Assembly: GCF_002968285.2 (NCBI RefSeq)
Contig: NZ_CP134400.1
Location: forward strand, 1,612,001 to 1,676,000
DNA length: 64,000 nt
Source: Mycobacterium sp. ITM-2016-00318
GTDB taxonomy: Bacteria > Actinomycetota > Actinomycetes > Mycobacteriales > Mycobacteriaceae
Reading direction: 5' to 3'
Program-made: the position numbers and the translations under genes
Notes under the pieces: generated by a model
Seen by the model: only the letters and a program-made list of their open reading frames with translations
The model's database searches: none
What the model was told of the DNA's origin: nothing
Part shown: in pieces, positions 45,616 to 54,709 of the stretch
Layout: every line of letters starts with the position of its first letter
How positions within the stretch are numbered: position 1 is the stretch's first letter

Positions 45616-46599
45616 ATGACTGTCATCGGCTTCCACTGTTCGCACGAGCAGATCAATCCCGCCCAGCTCCTCCGGGACGTCCAGCGAGCGGAAGCGGCCG
45701 GGTTCACCGCCGGAATGTCGTCGGACCACTTCAGCCCATGGAGTGCACGGCAGGGGGAATCCGGCTTCGCATGGGCCTTCCTCGGTGCCGCGCTGGCAAC
45801 CACCGAACTGCCTTTCGGCGTCGTCAATGCGCCCGGCCAGCGATATCACCCCGCGATCATCGCCCAGGCCATCGCCACGCTCACGCAGATGTTTCCCGGT
45901 CGCTTCTGGGCCGCCCTCGGATCGGGCGAGGCCTCCAACGAACGCGTCAACGGCGACGTCTGGCCGCGCAAGGAGGTGCGGGATCAGCGACTCGTCGAGT
46001 GCGTCGACGTCATTCGGCGCCTGCTCAACGGCGAAGAGGTCAGTCACGAAGGCCTCATCCACGTCAACCGCGCGCGGCTGTGGACGTTGCCCGCGACGGC
46101 ACCCGATCTCGTCGGTCCCGCCGTCACCCCGCAGACCGCCGCCCGCCACGCCGCCTGGGCCGACGGCCTGGTCACCGTGAACCAGTCGAGAGAGACGTTG
46201 CGGAAGGTCCTCGGCGCTTACCGCGACGCCGGCGGGCGCGGTCCGGCCCGCCTTCAAATACATGTCAGCTGGGCCCCCACCGATGAAGAGGCCATCGCCA
46301 TCGCCCACGACCAGTGGCGCAGCAACGTTTTCGCCCCACCCGCATGCTGGGATGTCGAGTCGATCGAGGCATTCGACGTCATCAGCGAAAACGTGTCGCC
46401 CGACCAGGTCAAGCAATCCGTTCGAGTGTCGAGCGATCTCAACCAGCACATCGCCTGGCTTCACGAGGACGTCGAACAGGGATGGGACGAGCTCTACATC
46501 CATTTCGTCGGCCAGCACCAAACCGAGTTCATCGACGCTTTCGGTGAGCATGTGCTGCCGCAACTGTCGCCCACCGCGCCGCGGGCGGTCACCGCATGA
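45616..46599 (+). CDS. TIGR03885-type LLM flavin oxidoreductase
   Basis: 327 residues. The barrel starts MTVIGFHCSHEQINPAQLL and contains AALGSGEASNERVNGDVWP, LTVNQSRETLRKVL-like helices and HIAWLHEDVEQGWDELYIHF. The sequence fits the TIGR03885 family (probable non-F420 flavinoid oxidoreductase), which is often found next to a trehalose-synthase-like GH13 enzyme, as here. Its stop overlaps the next start by 4 bases, so the two are co-translated. I chose ATG at 45616; a longer open frame runs back into the cyclase gene in another frame. The chemistry is unknown. Confidence 0.87.
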   Translation: MTVIGFHCSHEQINPAQLLRDVQRAEAAGFTAGMSSDHFSPWSARQGESGFAWAFLGAALATTELPFGVVNAPGQRYHPAIIAQAIATLTQMFPGRFWAALGSGEASNERVNGDVWPRKEVRDQRLVECVDVIRRLLNGEEVSHEGLIHVNRARLWTLPATAPDLVGPAVTPQTAARHAAWADGLVTVNQSRETLRKVLGAYRDAGGRGPARLQIHVSWAPTDEEAIAIAHDQWRSNVFAPPACWDVESIEAFDVISENVSPDQVKQSVRVSSDLNQHIAWLHEDVEQGWDELYIHFVGQHQTEFIDAFGEHVLPQLSPTAPRAVTA

Positions 46600-48275
46600 G
46601 ACGCAGCGAGACCGGCGACCTGTGGTGGAAGAACGCCGTCTTCTACTGCGCGGATGTCGAGACGTTCTACGACCGCAACAACGACGGATGCGGCGACTTT
46701 CGCGGCATGACCGAACGCATCGAATACCTCTTCGACCTCGGCGTGACATGCCTCTGGCTGATGCCGTTCTACCCGACCGCGCGCGTCGACGACGGCTACG
46801 ACATCACGGACTTCTTCGGCGTCGATGCGCGCCTGGGAACCCACGGCGACTTCGTGGAGCTCGTCAGGACCGCCAAGTCGACCGGCATCCGGGTCATCAT
46901 CGATTTCGTCATGAACCACACCTCGGACCGCCACCCGTGGTTCAAGTCCGCCAGGCGGAGCACCGACGATCCATACCGCGACTTCTACGTGTGGAGCGCT
47001 ACCGAACCGAAGTCGAGCAAGAAAGACGTCGTGTTTCCCGACAAGGAGGACAGTCTGTGGGAACTCGACCAGAAGACCGGCGAATGGTATCTACACCACT
47101 TCCTGAAGCATCAGCCCGACCTCAACATCGCTAATCCCGCTGTACAGGAGGAGATTTCACGCACCTTGGGCTTCTGGCTGGAGCTCGGGGTCTCGGGCTT
47201 TCGTGTCGACGCCGTGCCGTTCCTGTTCGCCAGGGACTCGGCACCGGACGATTCGAACGCGTTCGACCCCACTCAGTACCTGGGCGACGTGCGCAACTTC
47301 GTCACCCGCAGGCTTGGGGATGCTGTGCTGCTGGGCGAGGTGAACCTTCCGTACAAAGACCAGGCGACGTTCTTCGGCGGGCCCGACGGCGATGGCCTCA
47401 ACATGCAATTCGACTTCATCGGCATGCAGAACATGTACCTTTCGCTCGCGCGCGGCGACGCCAGACCGATCGCCAAGGTGCTCAAGCAAAGACCCAAATT
47501 GGACATCACGAGTCAGTGGGCCAATTTCGTGCGGAACCATGACGAGCTGACGCTCGACAAGCTGAGCGACGAAGAGCGGCAGGAGGTCTTCGACGCCTTC
47601 GGTCCCGACCCGGACATGCAGCTTTACGGACGCGGGCTGCGACGACGGCTGCCGTCGATGCTCGGCGGCGACGACCGCCGAATGCGCATGGTGTACTCGC
47701 TGATGTTCTCTCTTCCTGGTACGCCGGTCCTGTTCTACGGCGAGGAGATCGGAATGGCCGAGAACCTCGATATTCCCGGACGACTCGCCGTCCGGACGCC
47801 GATGCAGTGGACGGCAGGCGCCGCCGGCGGCTTCTCACGAGCACCGAAACGACGGCTCGCCCGTGCGCTAACCGACGGGATGTTCGGACCTGACCGCGTC
47901 AACGCCGCCGACCAACGTCATGACCACCAATCGTTCTGGTGGTTCATGCGAAACCTGGTCTACACGTACCGGTCCCAGCCGGAGATCGGGTGGTCGACGC
48001 CGGAGATCCTCAAGCAACCCAACAAATCCGTCCTCGCCCACGTGTGCCGGGAGAAGTCGGGTTGGGCGATGGTCGCCCTGCACAACTTCGGGTCCGACGG
48101 CTGCATGGTTCCGATACAGCTGCAGGACGTTCCGCCGAACTGTGTACTGGTCGACCTGCTCGACGGACTGTCAGAGCATGAACTCGACGCGAAGGGGCAC
48201 ATAGAACTTCGGTTGGAAGCCTACGGATATCGGTGGCTGCGACTGCGCAGGCCAGGCGACGACCCGATCATTTGA
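46596..48275 (+). CDS. GH13 alpha-amylase-family enzyme, trehalose-synthase-like
   Basis: 559 residues. The (beta/alpha)8 barrel shows all four GH13 regions: DFVMNHTS (region I), GFRVDAVP with nucleophile Asp205, LLGEVN with acid/base Glu248, and FVRNHDELTL with Asp316. YPTARVDDGYDITDFFGVD is TreS-like, and the C-terminal ~80 residues form a small beta domain. TreS interconverts maltose and trehalose. This protein is shorter than true TreS (about 590-600 in mycobacteria) and has no fused maltokinase; such paralogues pair with TIGR03885 oxidoreductases. The substrate is a maltose/trehalose-like glucoside by family, not proven. Confidence 0.88.
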   Translation: MRRSETGDLWWKNAVFYCADVETFYDRNNDGCGDFRGMTERIEYLFDLGVTCLWLMPFYPTARVDDGYDITDFFGVDARLGTHGDFVELVRTAKSTGIRVIIDFVMNHTSDRHPWFKSARRSTDDPYRDFYVWSATEPKSSKKDVVFPDKEDSLWELDQKTGEWYLHHFLKHQPDLNIANPAVQEEISRTLGFWLELGVSGFRVDAVPFLFARDSAPDDSNAFDPTQYLGDVRNFVTRRLGDAVLLGEVNLPYKDQATFFGGPDGDGLNMQFDFIGMQNMYLSLARGDARPIAKVLKQRPKLDITSQWANFVRNHDELTLDKLSDEERQEVFDAFGPDPDMQLYGRGLRRRLPSMLGGDDRRMRMVYSLMFSLPGTPVLFYGEEIGMAENLDIPGRLAVRTPMQWTAGAAGGFSRAPKRRLARALTDGMFGPDRVNAADQRHDHQSFWWFMRNLVYTYRSQPEIGWSTPEILKQPNKSVLAHVCREKSGWAMVALHNFGSDGCMVPIQLQDVPPNCVLVDLLDGLSEHELDAKGHIELRLEAYGYRWLRLRRPGDDPII

Positions 48276-48306
48276 AGCAGTGCACACGTGGTGCGCGGCC
48301 GCGGCG

Positions 48307-50802
48307 CTAAGCAGGGAGCCCTGACGCCGGATCTGGGCCCCAGAATTCGTTCATGGGCTGGGCGTACTTGTCATTGTTCGTCAGCGGGTCTATCCCGAGG
48401 GAGTCCTCGATGGTGCGCTGCAGGCTGTAGTGGTTGTAGTAGTCGTCGGCGACGAATGCGCCTGCGCGCATCCCGTTGGGGTTGGTGACGGGATCGTAGG
48501 CGGCCCCCGGTGACGGGATGACGATCATCACGATGTGGTTGCCTTCGTTGCCGACACCGGTGGTGATGTTGTTGTAGTCCTCGTCGAAGGTGATGAAGAT
48601 GGCGCTCTTGGTGTTCGGGTCGTTCCAGGTTTCCGACTCCATGATGGTGGTCACCTGGTCATCGAGCCACGCGTCGCCGGCTGCGACGTTGTACTGATGG
48701 GCCGGGCTCAAAAAGCCGAGGGCCCAGTGGAATATGCCGAAGGGCACGTCCGTGGGGCCTTCCATGTTGGTTTCGTCGTCCGCGGCGAACCACACGAAGT
48801 TGGGGGTCGTCGAGGGGCTGGCGAGATCCGTTTTCAGCTGCGAGATGTCGAACAGGTGCGTCGCCACGCGGTCGGGGTCGTTGTAGATATCGGAAAAGGC
48901 GAGGAACGGCAGCCGGTCGGTTGGCGTGCTGTAGCCGCCCCCGCCCTCCATGTAGCCGCCCCATGTCTTGTATCCGCCGAGCCCGTTAGGCGTCGCCTCG
49001 ATGCTGTCGGCCAGATTAGGAGTGCCTGAGGGGAAGCAGTTGGACGGGCAGTTGTAGTTGAAGCCGAAGTCGGACCCGCCGATGATGGGGTAGTAGTTCG
49101 GGTCGCTGGGGTGAGTCACCCCGTAGTAGTTGGACGCGTATCCGTATTTGCCCATCAGCTCGTTGATGAACGGCGCGTTGGGGCTCCCGACGATCTGACC
49201 GGTGCCCTTGTTCTCGAGGTAGACCATGAACACGTGATCGAGCTCGCCGACGGTCGACTCCGGCCGGGCGAGCGTCGCAGGGGTGAGGCTGGGGTCGTTG
49301 ACGGTGAACGAGAGGTTGTCGGCGTAGGCGTTGTTGTAGTTGCCGAGTACCGGATTCCGATCGTCGAAGGCCACCACCACCTGCGCGCTTCGGGTGTTCA
49401 CCGGGATGGATGCGGAGGTGGAGCGGTGGATGAACCCGGTGGAGAACAAGCGATCCCATGCAGTGACCGGCTTCAGTGTTCCCGTGCCCAACTGATTGCC
49501 GTTCTCGTCAAGGAACCTGACGGTGACGGTCGACCTGGACGGGTCGATCAGGAAGCCGCCGAGGTCACCGCTCAGCGTGTAGGTGCCCTCGCCGGCGTCG
49601 ATCAACGCCTGGGAATCACGAAGGTCGACCGTCTGCGTGAGGGTCGAATCCGCGACCGGCCCGCCGCCGAAGAACTGCTGTCCCTCCGCAGGTGTGGGGA
49701 TGGCGCCATCCCTGCTCGGGAATGCCAGAAGGCTGGGGAGAACCGGGCCGGGCGAAGCGGTCGGCACCGGGAAGCGACGTAGGGTGCCGTACTTGATCAC
49801 CGTCGGTGTGCCGGTCTGTGTCCAGCCCGGCACGGTCACGGAGGCGTAGCCCGACAGTGACGGGTCACCGGCTTCAGCGCCCGGATTGACCAGCAGATTC
49901 GGGCTCTGATTGAGACTTGTCGTCGTCTGGCCGGTCGCACCATGGGGGATGAAGGGCCGCTGGAACTCCTCTCGTACGAAGGCAAGGACGCTCCACAGCA
50001 CCGGCGATTGCGCCGGGCTCCCAGGGCCGAACGGTGCCAGGAACACTTCCAGCACGGCATCCGCTACGTGCGCGACCACTCCGACCAGGTGGGTATGCGG
50101 TTCCTCGAGGATGTCCTCGAGGTCTGGAGGCGGGGCCGACACCACGGCCGTCGGAGGCGCGACCACGGGATTCACCGACAGGCTGTTGATGGCCGCCGGG
50201 GTGAAGTCGAGTGTCGGCGCCTGCTGTCCAACAGACCGTGCCGACTGCATCCCTGCCGGGACGCCGGACTGGTGGATTACGCCGCCGCCCAGCGACTGGA
50301 CCTGTTGTCTGATGCGCTCGCCGTCCCGCAGGAGATGCCCGCCCGAGGTGTCCCGGTCAACCGTGTCGGCGCCTGGCAGCTTTGAAACAGTCGTCAATGC
50401 GTTGGCAGCCGAGCCCTTGGCATCGCGGACATCTTTTGCGGCGTGCGCACCGCCGGAACTCCTCAGCACCACCACAGGCGCGCCGTCACGGCCGCCGAAG
50501 ATCTTCGACACCGTACCAGCCAGGCGTGACGGCAGGTCTGACAGTGCATCTCGCAAGTCACTGTCGCTCAACCTGTTTGGCGGAGTCGCAGTACCGCCGA
50601 TCGTCGACGATGGGGTCGTGGCCGAAGAGGACGTCGTCGACGGGGTGGAAGGCGGCGCCGTCGTTGACGACTCACCCGTTGTCGGCGAATCCGAACCTGC
50701 GTCCGCCGGGAGGGCGTAGGCGATGCCCGGCGTGGTGGCCACCGCCACCCCCAGTGCCACTGCCAACCCTCCGACGTAGCCGATGCACCTGCCACAACCC
50801 AT
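48307..50802 (-). CDS. Large secreted phosphoesterase (acid phosphatase/phospholipase C family)
   Basis: 831 residues. The start is ATG at 50802 with AAGGGA ahead, followed by a signal peptide (YVGGLAVALGVAVATTPGIA, cleavage near AYA-LP) and a Ser/Thr/Pro-rich linker. The middle (about 285-425) looks like a DUF642/galactose-binding beta-sandwich: NLLVNPGAEAGDP, GYASVTVPGWTQTGT and AYADNLSFTVND. The C-terminal ~390 residues are the phosphoesterase: DHVFMVYLENKGTGQIVGSP, PSDPNYYPIIGGS, FITFDEDYNN and NEGNHIVMIVIP. The enzyme should cleave phosphate esters outside the cell, tethered perhaps by the sugar-binding-like module. Monocistronic. Confidence 0.85.
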   Translation of the reverse strand: MGCGRCIGYVGGLAVALGVAVATTPGIAYALPADAGSDSPTTGESSTTAPPSTPSTTSSSATTPSSTIGGTATPPNRLSDSDLRDALSDLPSRLAGTVSKIFGGRDGAPVVVLRSSGGAHAAKDVRDAKGSAANALTTVSKLPGADTVDRDTSGGHLLRDGERIRQQVQSLGGGVIHQSGVPAGMQSARSVGQQAPTLDFTPAAINSLSVNPVVAPPTAVVSAPPPDLEDILEEPHTHLVGVVAHVADAVLEVFLAPFGPGSPAQSPVLWSVLAFVREEFQRPFIPHGATGQTTTSLNQSPNLLVNPGAEAGDPSLSGYASVTVPGWTQTGTPTVIKYGTLRRFPVPTASPGPVLPSLLAFPSRDGAIPTPAEGQQFFGGGPVADSTLTQTVDLRDSQALIDAGEGTYTLSGDLGGFLIDPSRSTVTVRFLDENGNQLGTGTLKPVTAWDRLFSTGFIHRSTSASIPVNTRSAQVVVAFDDRNPVLGNYNNAYADNLSFTVNDPSLTPATLARPESTVGELDHVFMVYLENKGTGQIVGSPNAPFINELMGKYGYASNYYGVTHPSDPNYYPIIGGSDFGFNYNCPSNCFPSGTPNLADSIEATPNGLGGYKTWGGYMEGGGGYSTPTDRLPFLAFSDIYNDPDRVATHLFDISQLKTDLASPSTTPNFVWFAADDETNMEGPTDVPFGIFHWALGFLSPAHQYNVAAGDAWLDDQVTTIMESETWNDPNTKSAIFITFDEDYNNITTGVGNEGNHIVMIVIPSPGAAYDPVTNPNGMRAGAFVADDYYNHYSLQRTIEDSLGIDPLTNNDKYAQPMNEFWGPDPASGLPA

Positions 50803-50924
50803 GGTGATTTCCCTTCGGGCCCGCACAGAGGGCGGTAGACAACCAGTAGATACCTGCCATCCCTCCCACGTGGTGTTTTGCGGTAGTTGAAGGCGGGAGA
50901 TGCTGCGCGAGACTGCCTACGACT

Positions 50925-51767
50925 TCAGAATTTCGCGACGGCGCCCGCGTCGATCGGCAGCGCCGCTCCGGTGATGTACTTCGATTCGTCGGAGGCGAGG
51001 AACAGCACCGCGTCGGCGACCGCGCGCGCCTCGATGAGCGGCGCGGGCAACATGTGGAAGTGTCCGATCACCGCCGCCGCGTCGTCCATCGTCGGCTCGG
51101 CGAGGTCCGGTCGCAGCATGCGACGGAACCACTCGTTGTCGAGCATCGGGGTCCGGATGTTGCCGGGGTGAATCGAGTTCACCCTGATCCACTGCGGGGC
51201 AAGCTCATTGGCCAGTGAGTTCTTCAACCCGACCAACGCGTGCTTGGCCGACGCGTACGCGGACATGTATCCGCCGCCGCGCAGTCCGAGCATCGAGCTC
51301 ACCAGGATGATCGATCCTCCGCGCCCGTCCGACATATGCGGCAGCGCGACCTTGACCGTGTGCATGACGCCGGTCAGATTGATGTCCAGCATGGTCTGCC
51401 AGTCGGTCTCGTCGACCGACGCCGCCGGCGAGGGCACTCCGCTGATGCCGGCGTTGGCGACAACCACGTCGGGCCGCCCCAACTCGTCGACACCCCGCTG
51501 CAGTGCGGCGCCAAGACCCTCGAGGTCCCTGACGTCCGCCTTCTCGGCGACGATGCGTCGGTCCAACTTCTCGACCAGAGCTGCGGTCTCTTGAAGGTCC
51601 GCCTCCGTCGCGCCGGGGTAACCGACGCCGTCGATGTCGCCGCACACATCGACGGCGATGATGTCGGCGCCTTCCTCCGCGAGCCGGACGGCATGCTCGC
51701 GGCCCTGGCCGCGCGCTGCACCGGTGATGAAGGCGACCTTGCCGGCTGCCCTGCCAATTGTGTTCAT
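50925..51767 (-). CDS. Mycofactocin-coupled SDR-family oxidoreductase
   Basis: 280 residues. The N-terminal Rossmann motif is VAFITGAARGQGREHAVRLA, with DIIAVDVCGDI after the second strand. The catalytic triad is Ser (SIILVSSMLGLRGG), Tyr and Lys (YASAKHALVG). The GAARGQG motif, the insertion after strand 3 (VGYPGATEADLQETAAL) and PGNIRTPMLDN match the TIGR03971 group, which keeps its nicotinamide bound and passes electrons to mycofactocin. It probably oxidises a hydrophobic alcohol. It is divergent from the wax-ester synthase gene across 36 bp, so expression may be linked. Confidence 0.9.
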   Translation of the reverse strand: MNTIGRAAGKVAFITGAARGQGREHAVRLAEEGADIIAVDVCGDIDGVGYPGATEADLQETAALVEKLDRRIVAEKADVRDLEGLGAALQRGVDELGRPDVVVANAGISGVPSPAASVDETDWQTMLDINLTGVMHTVKVALPHMSDGRGGSIILVSSMLGLRGGGYMSAYASAKHALVGLKNSLANELAPQWIRVNSIHPGNIRTPMLDNEWFRRMLRPDLAEPTMDDAAAVIGHFHMLPAPLIEARAVADAVLFLASDESKYITGAALPIDAGAVAKF

Positions 51768-51803
51768 CGTCGTCACCTCGCCCAGAAGGGTACCGTCACG
51801 TCG

Positions 51804-53180
51804 ATGAAGCTGATCTCGCCGACGGACGCGATGTTCCTCATCGGCGAATCCCGTGAACACCCGATGCATGTTGCAGGCCTGCAGTTGTTCGAACCGCCAG
51901 AGGGCAGTGGCCCCGACTTCATCCGTGAGCTGCACGAGACGATCGTCGGAAACGACGACTTCCAGCCCACTTTCAGGAAGCATCCGGGCAGGATGCTCGG
52001 CGGCATCGCCAACGTCGCGTGGGCCTTCGACGATGACGTCGACATCGACTACCACCTGCGCAGGTCCGCCCTGCCGCGGCCCGGCCGCGTCCGCGAGCTT
52101 CTCGAGCTCGTCTCGCGGCTGCACGGCAGCCTGCTGGACCGGCATCGGCCCCTGTGGGAGACGCACCTCGTCGAGGGCCTCGAAGACGGACGCTTCGCCA
52201 TCTACACCAAGATCCACCATTCGCTGCTCGACGGCATCTCGGCGCAGCGGCTCACGATCCGGTCGATGACGCCCGATCCCGCCGACCGGGAAGTCCGGGT
52301 GCCGTGGGCTCTGCAGCCGAAGCGCAGGAGCAAGGACGGGACCGGGGAGTCGCGGTCGGCGCTGCAGACGGTCACCGGCGCGGTCGGATCGCTGGCCTCG
52401 CTGGCCCCCTCGACGCTGTCGGTGGCGCGCGCCGCGCTGGTGGAGCAGCAGCTGACCCTGCCGTTCCGCGCGCCCAAGACGATGTTCAACGTGCCGATCG
52501 GGGGAGCGCGGCGGGTGGCCGCACAGTCGTGGCCGCTGGCCCGGATCCGGGCGATCAAGTCCGCGGCGGGTGTCACCGTCAACGACGTCGTTCTCGCGAT
52601 GTGCTCGGGAGCGTTGCGCGCCTACCTCATCGAAGAAAACGCGCTGCCCGAAACGCCTTTGGTGGCGATGGTGCCGATCAGCCTGCGTGCCGAGGGCGAC
52701 CAGGATGCGGGCGGCAACATGGTCGGCACGATCCTGTGCAACCTGGCCACCGACACCGAGGACGCCGCCAAACGCCTGGAGGCGATCAACACCTCGATGC
52801 GCGACAACAAGAAGGTGTTCGCCGAGCTGCCAAAGACCCAGGCGCTGGCGCTGTCGGCGTTCCTGATGTCCGGTATCGCGCTGGGGTTGGTGCCCGGGTT
52901 TGTGTCGTCGGCGCCGCCGCCGTTCAACATCGTCATCTCCAACGTTCCCGGCGCGCGCGAACCCATGTATTGGAAGGGCGCCCGGCTGGACGGCAATTAC
53001 CCGCTGTCGATCGCCTTGGACGGACAGGCCCTCAACATCACGCTGACCAACACAGCCGACAACCTCGACTTCGGCCTTGTCGGATGCCGCCGCAGCGTGC
53101 CGCACTTGCAGCGCCTGCTCATGCACCTCGAGGACTCACTGGCCGACATGGAGAAGGCCGTCGGAGTCGGTGCCGGTTAG
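51804..53180 (+). CDS. Wax ester synthase/diacylglycerol acyltransferase (WS/DGAT)
   Basis: 458 residues, standard length. The acyltransferase motif HHxxxD is His138-His139-Asp143 (TKIHHSLLDGIS). Other hallmarks are MKLISPTDAMFL at the start, PLWETHLVEGL, NDVVLAMCSGALRAYL and NIVISNVPGAREPMYW. It joins acyl-CoA to diacylglycerol or fatty alcohol to make storage triacylglycerol or wax ester; mycobacteria have many copies (Tgs family). It starts 36 bp from the divergent mycofactocin SDR and overlaps the convergent second SDR by 4 bp. Flanking by two alcohol-type SDRs fits lipid-alcohol metabolism. Confidence 0.94.
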   Translation: MKLISPTDAMFLIGESREHPMHVAGLQLFEPPEGSGPDFIRELHETIVGNDDFQPTFRKHPGRMLGGIANVAWAFDDDVDIDYHLRRSALPRPGRVRELLELVSRLHGSLLDRHRPLWETHLVEGLEDGRFAIYTKIHHSLLDGISAQRLTIRSMTPDPADREVRVPWALQPKRRSKDGTGESRSALQTVTGAVGSLASLAPSTLSVARAALVEQQLTLPFRAPKTMFNVPIGGARRVAAQSWPLARIRAIKSAAGVTVNDVVLAMCSGALRAYLIEENALPETPLVAMVPISLRAEGDQDAGGNMVGTILCNLATDTEDAAKRLEAINTSMRDNKKVFAELPKTQALALSAFLMSGIALGLVPGFVSSAPPPFNIVISNVPGAREPMYWKGARLDGNYPLSIALDGQALNITLTNTADNLDFGLVGCRRSVPHLQRLLMHLEDSLADMEKAVGVGAG

Positions 53181-53917
53181 CCTGCGCCCTTGCCGTTGTC
53201 GACCCGGTAGACCGCACCGTGGACGGCGGCCGCGGCATCGCTGGCGAGAAACGCGATCACGTTCGCGACATCGAGGGGCGACATCATGCCGCGCGGTGAC
53301 GCCGTTCGCATGATCAGGTCGAAGTTGGCGTTCTCCGGTGCGGAGAAGCTCTCGATCTGCGGGGTCAGCATGCCGCCGGGACACACCGCGTTCACCCGGA
53401 GTCGATCAGCGCTGTACTCGACGGCAAGGGCGCGCGTCAGCCCGATCAGGCCATGCTTGGCGGCGCAGTAGCCGGCCGAATACGCCTGCCCTTCGACTCC
53501 GGCGATCGAGGCAACGTTGACGATGTTGCCGCCCCGGGCGAGCAGATGGGGAAGCGCGGCGCGGCAGAGGTGGAACGGTCCGCTGAGATTGACCGCGAGG
53601 TCTTGCCCCCAGTCGTCGTCGGTCATGGACTCGATTCGGCGCATCCGATGGCTGCCGGCGATGTTGATGAGCACGTCGAGCCGGCCGAATCGCTCGACGC
53701 AGCGCTCGACCGCGTCGCGGCAGGCCTGCGGCGAACTCAGTTCCACTTCGGCGTAGGCACCGTTCTCCACATCGCCGAAGACCGCAGCGAGCCGGTCGGT
53801 GTTCCTCGCGATGCCGAAAATCGTTGCACCCTCACGTGACAGCAGGCGAACGGTTTCAGCGCCAAGTCCAGAGGAGGCGCCAGTGACGAGAATGACTTTG
53901 CCGCGTAGTGGAGACAT
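53177..53917 (-). CDS. SDR-family NAD(P)-dependent oxidoreductase
   Basis: 246 residues, a classical SDR: cofactor motif VILVTGASSGLGAETVRLL, NIAGSHRM (the NxAG motif), catalytic Ser in NIVNVASIAGVEGQAYSAG and Tyr/Lys in YCAAKHGLIG. An Arg after strand 2 (GIARNTDR) suggests NADP(H). PGGMLTPQIESFSA is the mobile loop over the active site. Its stop overlaps the wax-ester synthase stop. Substrate unknown; a lipid alcohol or ketone is plausible from the context. Confidence 0.9.
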   Translation of the reverse strand: MSPLRGKVILVTGASSGLGAETVRLLSREGATIFGIARNTDRLAAVFGDVENGAYAEVELSSPQACRDAVERCVERFGRLDVLINIAGSHRMRRIESMTDDDWGQDLAVNLSGPFHLCRAALPHLLARGGNIVNVASIAGVEGQAYSAGYCAAKHGLIGLTRALAVEYSADRLRVNAVCPGGMLTPQIESFSAPENANFDLIMRTASPRGMMSPLDVANVIAFLASDAAAAVHGAVYRVDNGKGAG

Positions 53918-53964
53918 GCGTTCAATCCGCCCTTCAGCGTCGTCGTGGCATTACCGTAATTGAG

Positions 53965-54702
53965 GTGGAGTTACTTGCCGCGCAGCGGGAGTTCACGGCG
54001 TACGGCCCGTCGCATCTGGTCGTGCTGGTCATATTCGTGATCGGCGCCGTCGCCCTGGTGGCGGTCGGGCGCAGGCAGTCCGAGGCGCAAGCCCGCGTGC
54101 TCGGCCGCGTGCTGGCGGTTCTGCTCGTTGTGGCGTTGGTTGTCGCGATGGCCTACAAGATCGCCCGGTTGGACATCCAGACGTCGGTGCCTCTGCAGCT
54201 CTGCGATATCGCGGAAATGGTGGCCGCGTACGCGTTGTGGTCGCAGCGGCACTGGGCGTTTGCGCTCACGTATTACTGGGGCCTGTTCCTGAGTTCGCAG
54301 GCGCTCATCACGCCCGACATCGGCACGCCCGCCGAGGGCGCACCGGACTTTCCGCACCACCTTTTCGTCACGTTCTTCGCCCTCCACGTGCTCGTGGTGT
54401 GGGCAGCCATCTATCTCACCTGGGGACAACGGATGCGGCCGCGGTGGCGCGACTTCCGGTTCGCAGCGATCGTCGCTCTCGCGTGGGTGGCGTTCACGTT
54501 GGCCTTCAACGTCATCTTCGACACCAACTACGGCTACCTGAACAGGAAGCCGCCCACCGCGTCGGTACTGGATCTCCTGGGGCCGTGGCCGATGTACCTG
54601 CTCGTCGAGATAGCGATCGTGGCCGTGGTGTGGGCACTGATGACGTGGCCGTGGGAGCGGAAACGAACCGCCGTCGATGCGAAGCGGGAAGCAGCTCGCT
54701 GA
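53965..54702 (+). CDS. TIGR02206-family integral membrane protein (YwaF-like)
   Basis: About 245 residues with roughly seven membrane helices. Family signature: AAQREFTAYGPSHLVVLVIF at the N-terminus, LPLQLCDIAE-like SVPLQLCDIAEMVAAYAL and YYWGLFLSSQALITPDI, with FNVIFDTNYGYLNRKPP near the end. Function unknown; the conserved polar residues inside helices suggest an enzyme or transporter. I prefer GTG at 53965; an ATG at 53908 would make the coding region overlap the divergent SDR start, which leaves no room for promoters. Confidence 0.8.
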   Translation: MELLAAQREFTAYGPSHLVVLVIFVIGAVALVAVGRRQSEAQARVLGRVLAVLLVVALVVAMAYKIARLDIQTSVPLQLCDIAEMVAAYALWSQRHWAFALTYYWGLFLSSQALITPDIGTPAEGAPDFPHHLFVTFFALHVLVVWAAIYLTWGQRMRPRWRDFRFAAIVALAWVAFTLAFNVIFDTNYGYLNRKPPTASVLDLLGPWPMYLLVEIAIVAVVWALMTWPWERKRTAVDAKREAAR

Positions 54703-54709
54703 TATCGGA

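Noticed and set aside
51240..51803. Upstream extension of the WS/DGAT gene
   Set aside because: It is antisense to the mycofactocin SDR; WS/DGAT proteins begin at MKLISPTDAMFL.
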